A DNA stretch of 9,317 nt, taken from assembly GCA_003694525.1 (NCBI GenBank), contig RFLK01000084.1:1-9317 (forward strand). The letters run 5' to 3'. The notes under the pieces are model-generated. The model was not told where the DNA came from. It worked only from the letters and a program-made list of their open reading frames with translations, and ran no database searches. This DNA comes from Candidatus Woesearchaeota archaeon (GTDB lineage: Archaea; Nanobdellota; Nanobdellia; Woesearchaeales; ARS49). The position numbers and the translations under genes were made by a program. Of this stretch, positions 7,402-9,317 are shown one piece after another; position 1 is the first letter of the stretch, and each line of letters begins with the position of its first letter.

Positions 7402-7740
7402 ATGGCAGCAAAAAAGAAAAAAAGAGCGGTTAAAAAAACAGCTAAAAGAAAGCCAGCTCGCAAGAGCGCGGCAAAGAAAAAGACAGCGCGAAAAGGGGCC
7501 AAGAAAAAGCCGGCAAGAAAAGCAGCAAAGAAAAGAGTTGCAAAGAAGAAGGCTGCAAAGCGAAAATCTGCAAAGAGGAAAGCAGCAAAGCGAAAGCCTG
7601 CAAAGAAGAAGGCTGCAAAGCGAAAATCTGCAAAGAGAAAAGTAGCAAAGCGAAAGCCTGCACGAAAGGCCAGAAAGGCTCCTGCACGTGGCAAAAAGAA
7701 AGCAACCAAGAAAAAAGCGGCAAGCCGCAGGCGCCGTTAA
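7402..7740 (+). CDS. Histone H1-like Lys/Arg/Ala-rich protein (possible first half of a frameshifted gene)
   Basis: A 112-residue, extremely basic low-complexity protein: 94 residues are Lys, Arg or Ala, with no acidic and no aromatic residues. It is built of short units such as AAKRK, SAKRK and KKPARK, punctuated by Pro, Ser and Thr, like the C-terminal tail of eukaryotic histone H1 and bacterial H1-like proteins (Hc1/Hc2, AlgP). From composition it should bind DNA or RNA and neutralise its charge, staying unstructured when free. Residues 47-66 and 67-86 are a recent duplication. The ATG at 7402 is 28 bases from a TATA box, so leaderless initiation is likely. The ORF ends RRRR-TAA directly beside an A7 run. 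After the stop the same frame would still encode KKAKRKRRK, and the +1 frame holds a well-formed helical domain. The stop may therefore not be the true end of the protein. Composition-based calls can be misleading, but the promoter and biased composition support a real gene. Confidence 0.75.
   Translation: MAAKKKKRAVKKTAKRKPARKSAAKKKTARKGAKKKPARKAAKKRVAKKKAAKRKSAKRKAAKRKPAKKKAAKRKSAKRKVAKRKPARKARKAPARGKKKATKKKAASRRRR
7541..7660 (+). repeat. 60-bp tandem duplication inside the H1-like gene
   Basis: Two adjacent 60-base units, 7541-7600 and 7601-7660, differ at only two positions that I can see (a G/A at unit position 27 and a C/T at position 33). In frame each encodes 20 residues, and the two copies differ only by Ala61 versus Val81. 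Within each unit there is a finer 15-base (five-residue) periodicity. The near identity indicates a recent in-frame duplication by slippage or unequal recombination. Confidence 0.9.
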
Positions 7741-7981
7741 AAAAAGGCCAAGCGCAAGCGTCGTAAAACAAACTGTACGCCAACTTAAAGGCGATCTGAA
7801 GAGCGTAATAGAGCGCAAGCTTTTAACAAAAGAAGAAGCAAAATCTCTGCTCTCAGCAGTCGTCCAGGAATTGCGTGCAGAATCAGAGCGCATAGTTTCC
7901 TTTGCAAAAAAAGAAATTCGAAGGGAAGTTAAGCGCGCAAAGCCACTCGTGAAAAAAGCGCTCAAAAGAGCGCGTCGCTAG
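7688..7981 (+). CDS. Basic helical-domain ORF in +1 frame to the H1-like gene
   Basis: Open frame of 97 codons from a GTG at 7688, overlapping the H1-like ORF by 53 bases in the +1 frame. Residues 1-22 are only basic sequence mirroring the overlap. From about residue 23 (ASVVKQTVRQLKGDLKSVIE) the sequence is ordinary protein: two or three amphipathic helices, with LTKEEAKSLLSAVVQEL (46-62), ESERIVSFAKKEIRREVKRA (65-84) and a basic end (KALKRARR). The TKEEAK turn between helices resembles coiled-coil proteins of the phasin-like type only vaguely; I do not recognise the family. The GTG has no convincing ribosome site and no promoter of its own, and no in-frame ATG, GTG or TTG occurs between it and 7870. 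Translation may therefore depend on internal GTG initiation or on a +1 shift from the upstream frame, which at CGT-TAA would give a fused protein of about 192 residues. A sequencing indel is also possible. Confidence 0.6.
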   Translation: MAKRKQPRKKRQAAGAVKKRPSASVVKQTVRQLKGDLKSVIERKLLTKEEAKSLLSAVVQELRAESERIVSFAKKEIRREVKRAKPLVKKALKRARR

Positions 7982-7986
7982 TCTTC

Positions 7987-8010
7987 CCTTTTTATTATTC
8001 TTTCTTTTTC
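7987..8010 (+). terminator. T-tract terminator after the H1-like region
   Basis: A pyrimidine stretch six bases after the TAG holds two T5 runs (7989-7993 and 8005-8009) and a T3 run, with no stable hairpin. This is the typical form of an archaeal intrinsic terminator. Its position supports 7402-7981 being a single transcript ending here. Confidence 0.6.
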
Positions 8011-8081
8011 AATTCAATAGTCATTGCGCTGAAAGAATTATCGCAATATCAAATTCAGGATTGCAAGACTTATTCAAAACA

Positions 8082-8089
8082 TTTAAAAA
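8082..8089 (+). promoter_or_regulatory. TATA box of the AAA ATPase gene
   Basis: TTTAAAAA centred about 28 bases before the ATG at 8114, matching the spacing at the H1-like gene. No ribosome-binding sequence is seen before the ATG, so the transcript is probably leaderless. Confidence 0.6.
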
Positions 8090-8113
8090 ATAAGCTTTTG
8101 GCAGACACCCATT

Positions 8114-9124
8114 ATGGAAGAGCTAAAAGAAGCCTTGCGATCAGAAGATGCTTTAGGCGATATACTTGGGCAAGAGAACACAAAATACCAGCTGAAAAGC
8201 GCGCTTTTAATGGGCAGGCACGTAATAATACTTGGCCCTCCAGGCATAGGAAAAACAACGCTTGCGCGCAACGTTGCAAAACTCCTGCCCGAGCTTGAAC
8301 TAAACGCGTGCCAATACCATTGCGATCCAAAAAAACCACTATGCCCTGAATGCAAAAAAAGCAAGCCAAAAACAAAAAAAATTCCTGGACAGGAAAGATT
8401 CATAAGAGTGCAAGGCTCACCAGACCTTACAACAGAGGACCTTCTAGGTGACATAGATCCAACAAAAGCACTAAAGTTCGGACCAGTCAGCATCGAAGCA
8501 TTCACGCCCGGAAAGATATTCAAAGCAAACAGAGGAGTGCTATTTTTCGATGAGCTGAACCGATGCCCTGAAAAAGTCCAAAATGCACTATTGCAAGTCC
8601 TTGAAGAAGGAAAAGCAACAATCGGATCATTCACAATAGAGCTTCCCGCAAACTTCATATTCATAGGAACGATGAACCCTGAGGAGAGCGCAGCGGTTGA
8701 AAAACTATCAGATGTGTTCCTTGATAGATGCGACATAATACATATGACGTACCCCCAGGCACTGGAGCACGAGAAATCAATAGTAAAGGCCAAAGGAAAA
8801 ACACTTGATGTAAGATTTGATGATGAGCTTCTAACCATTAGCCTGGACTTTGTAAGGTCCATAAGAGAACACCCAGATGTTATGAAAAAACCAAGCGTGA
8901 GAGCAAGCATAGGGATATACGAGCGAGCCCAAGCCAATGCTTACCTATCATCAAGAGATAAAGTAACATCAAATGACGTGACAGATGCCCTAATATCAGT
9001 ACTATCGCACAGAATAGAACTAAAGCCGAGCGTAAAATACCTGAAAACAAACGAGGAATTCCTAAAAGAGAGACACGAAGAATACGCAAGGGACCACACC
9101 CAATTGAAGGGTGGTGGCCTTTGA
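8114..9124 (+). CDS. MoxR/magnesium-chelatase-I-type AAA+ ATPase
   Basis: A 336-residue AAA+ ATPase of the MoxR/ChlI helix-insert group. These act as chaperone-like motors, usually with a VWA-domain partner, to insert metals or remodel protein complexes. Visible motifs are Walker A GPPGIGKTT (41-49), Walker B VLFFDELNR (142-150, Asp146 and Glu147), sensor 1 IGTMNPEE (Asn188), the arginine finger in LSDVFLDRCDI (Arg205) and sensor 2 in KPSVRASIGIYERA (Arg263). A cysteine cluster C66/C70/C77/C80 between Walker A and the first insert could bind zinc; similar CDP...CPEC clusters occur in some archaeal ChlI-like proteins (from memory). The chelatase name should not be read as chlorophyll synthesis. 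The ATG at 8114 fits the TATA spacing. The next gene overlaps its 3' end, a typical ATPase/partner arrangement implying translational coupling. Confidence 0.9.
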   Translation: MEELKEALRSEDALGDILGQENTKYQLKSALLMGRHVIILGPPGIGKTTLARNVAKLLPELELNACQYHCDPKKPLCPECKKSKPKTKKIPGQERFIRVQGSPDLTTEDLLGDIDPTKALKFGPVSIEAFTPGKIFKANRGVLFFDELNRCPEKVQNALLQVLEEGKATIGSFTIELPANFIFIGTMNPEESAAVEKLSDVFLDRCDIIHMTYPQALEHEKSIVKAKGKTLDVRFDDELLTISLDFVRSIREHPDVMKKPSVRASIGIYERAQANAYLSSRDKVTSNDVTDALISVLSHRIELKPSVKYLKTNEEFLKERHEEYARDHTQLKGGGL

Positions 9125-9317
9125 CATAGAGCGGCAAATAGAAACAATCTCGAAAGCAGAAGCACTGGACGGAAAACTAGCATCACAATTTCTTGAAGAC
9201 AAGCTTATGCACTCTGTCCTTCAAGCAGAGAAAAAAACAATAGAACACGCAGAGCTAATACACGAAGCGACAAACAGAGGAATAGGCTCTTTCACCCCAG
9301 ATATCCTATTTGACAAA
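9111..9317 (+). CDS. Partial gene overlapping the AAA ATPase; possible VWA-domain partner
   Basis: An open frame runs from tandem GTG codons at 9111 and 9114 to the end of the window (69 codons, no stop). It overlaps the ATPase stop by 11-14 bases, in the +1 frame. The peptide begins VVAFDIERQIETISKAEALD and continues as charged amphipathic helix (QFLEDKLMHSVLQAEKKT, then EHAELIHEATNRGIGSF). It has no signal peptide or membrane segment. AAGG lies just before the GTGs, and the nearest in-frame ATG (9207) would discard about half of what is visible. MoxR-type ATPases are commonly followed by a VWA-domain protein with a helical N-terminus, so a VWA partner is the best guess, but no VWA motif (DxSxS) is inside the window. 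Only its existence is well supported. Confidence 0.6.
   Translation, partial: MVAFDIERQIETISKAEALDGKLASQFLEDKLMHSVLQAEKKTIEHAELIHEATNRGIGSFTPDILFDK

Noticed and set aside
7391..7645. 84-codon Gln/Arg/Lys-rich ORF starting at an ATG 11 bases before the H1-like ATG, in the same frame as the downstream helical ORF
   Set aside because: It is an off-frame shadow of the purine-rich repeats and ends at a TAG. Its ATG would lie at or before the expected transcription start.
7044..7965. Long minus-strand ORFs rich in Phe/Leu/Ala opposite the H1-like gene
   Set aside because: They are antisense shadows of Lys/Arg/Ala codons. They have repetitive composition and no promoter.
8023..8047. Inverted repeat ATTGCG...CGCAAT with a 13-base spacer before the AAA ATPase promoter
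   Set aside because: Six-base arms are expected by chance at this scale. The repeat could be an operator but nothing else supports it.
8083..8937. 284-codon minus-strand ORF opposite the AAA ATPase
   Set aside because: Ser/Phe-rich antisense shadow of a motif-complete ATPase gene.

Overview
The window looks like archaeal chromosome, probably from a small-genome lineage (DPANN-like, inferred only). The evidence is an archaeal-type DNA topoisomerase I with three C-terminal zinc ribbons, a membrane-anchored S16 (Lon-like) protease of an archaeal type, TATA boxes placed about 28-30 bases before start codons (leaderless-style promoters), and T-tract terminators instead of hairpins. I see no rRNA, tRNA, CRISPR, insertion sequence or phage gene. 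Coding density is high and no gene-free stretch exceeds 150 bases.

Layout. On the minus strand, topA (4011-1780) is followed after 23 bases by a secreted or membrane-anchored Lon-like protease (1756-2), probably in one transcript. A 148-base divergent region separates topA from the plus-strand genes. These are a UDP-sugar 6-dehydrogenase family protein (4160-5578), an ABC1/UbiB kinase-like membrane protein (5695-7350), a tiny lysine/arginine/alanine-rich histone H1-like protein (7402-7740), an overlapping +1-frame ORF for a helical basic domain (7688-7981), a MoxR/ChlI-type AAA ATPase (8114-9124), and the start of a gene that overlaps the ATPase and runs off the window.

How the genes may work together. 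Most plus-strand genes have their own TATA box, so this is a row of small units and not one large operon. The tight pairs are topA with the protease, the H1-like ORF with the following ORF, and the AAA ATPase with its downstream partner. TopA and the H1-like protein both act on, or are expected to bind, DNA. The UDP-sugar dehydrogenase would feed surface polysaccharide or glycoprotein sugars, and the protease ectodomain is rich in N-glycosylation sequons.

The most interesting spot is 7402-7981. An H1-like tail ends at a TAA next to an A7 run, and a well-formed helical domain continues in the +1 frame with no good start codon of its own. This is either a programmed or accidental frameshift in one two-domain chromatin-type protein, or a pair of overlapping genes.
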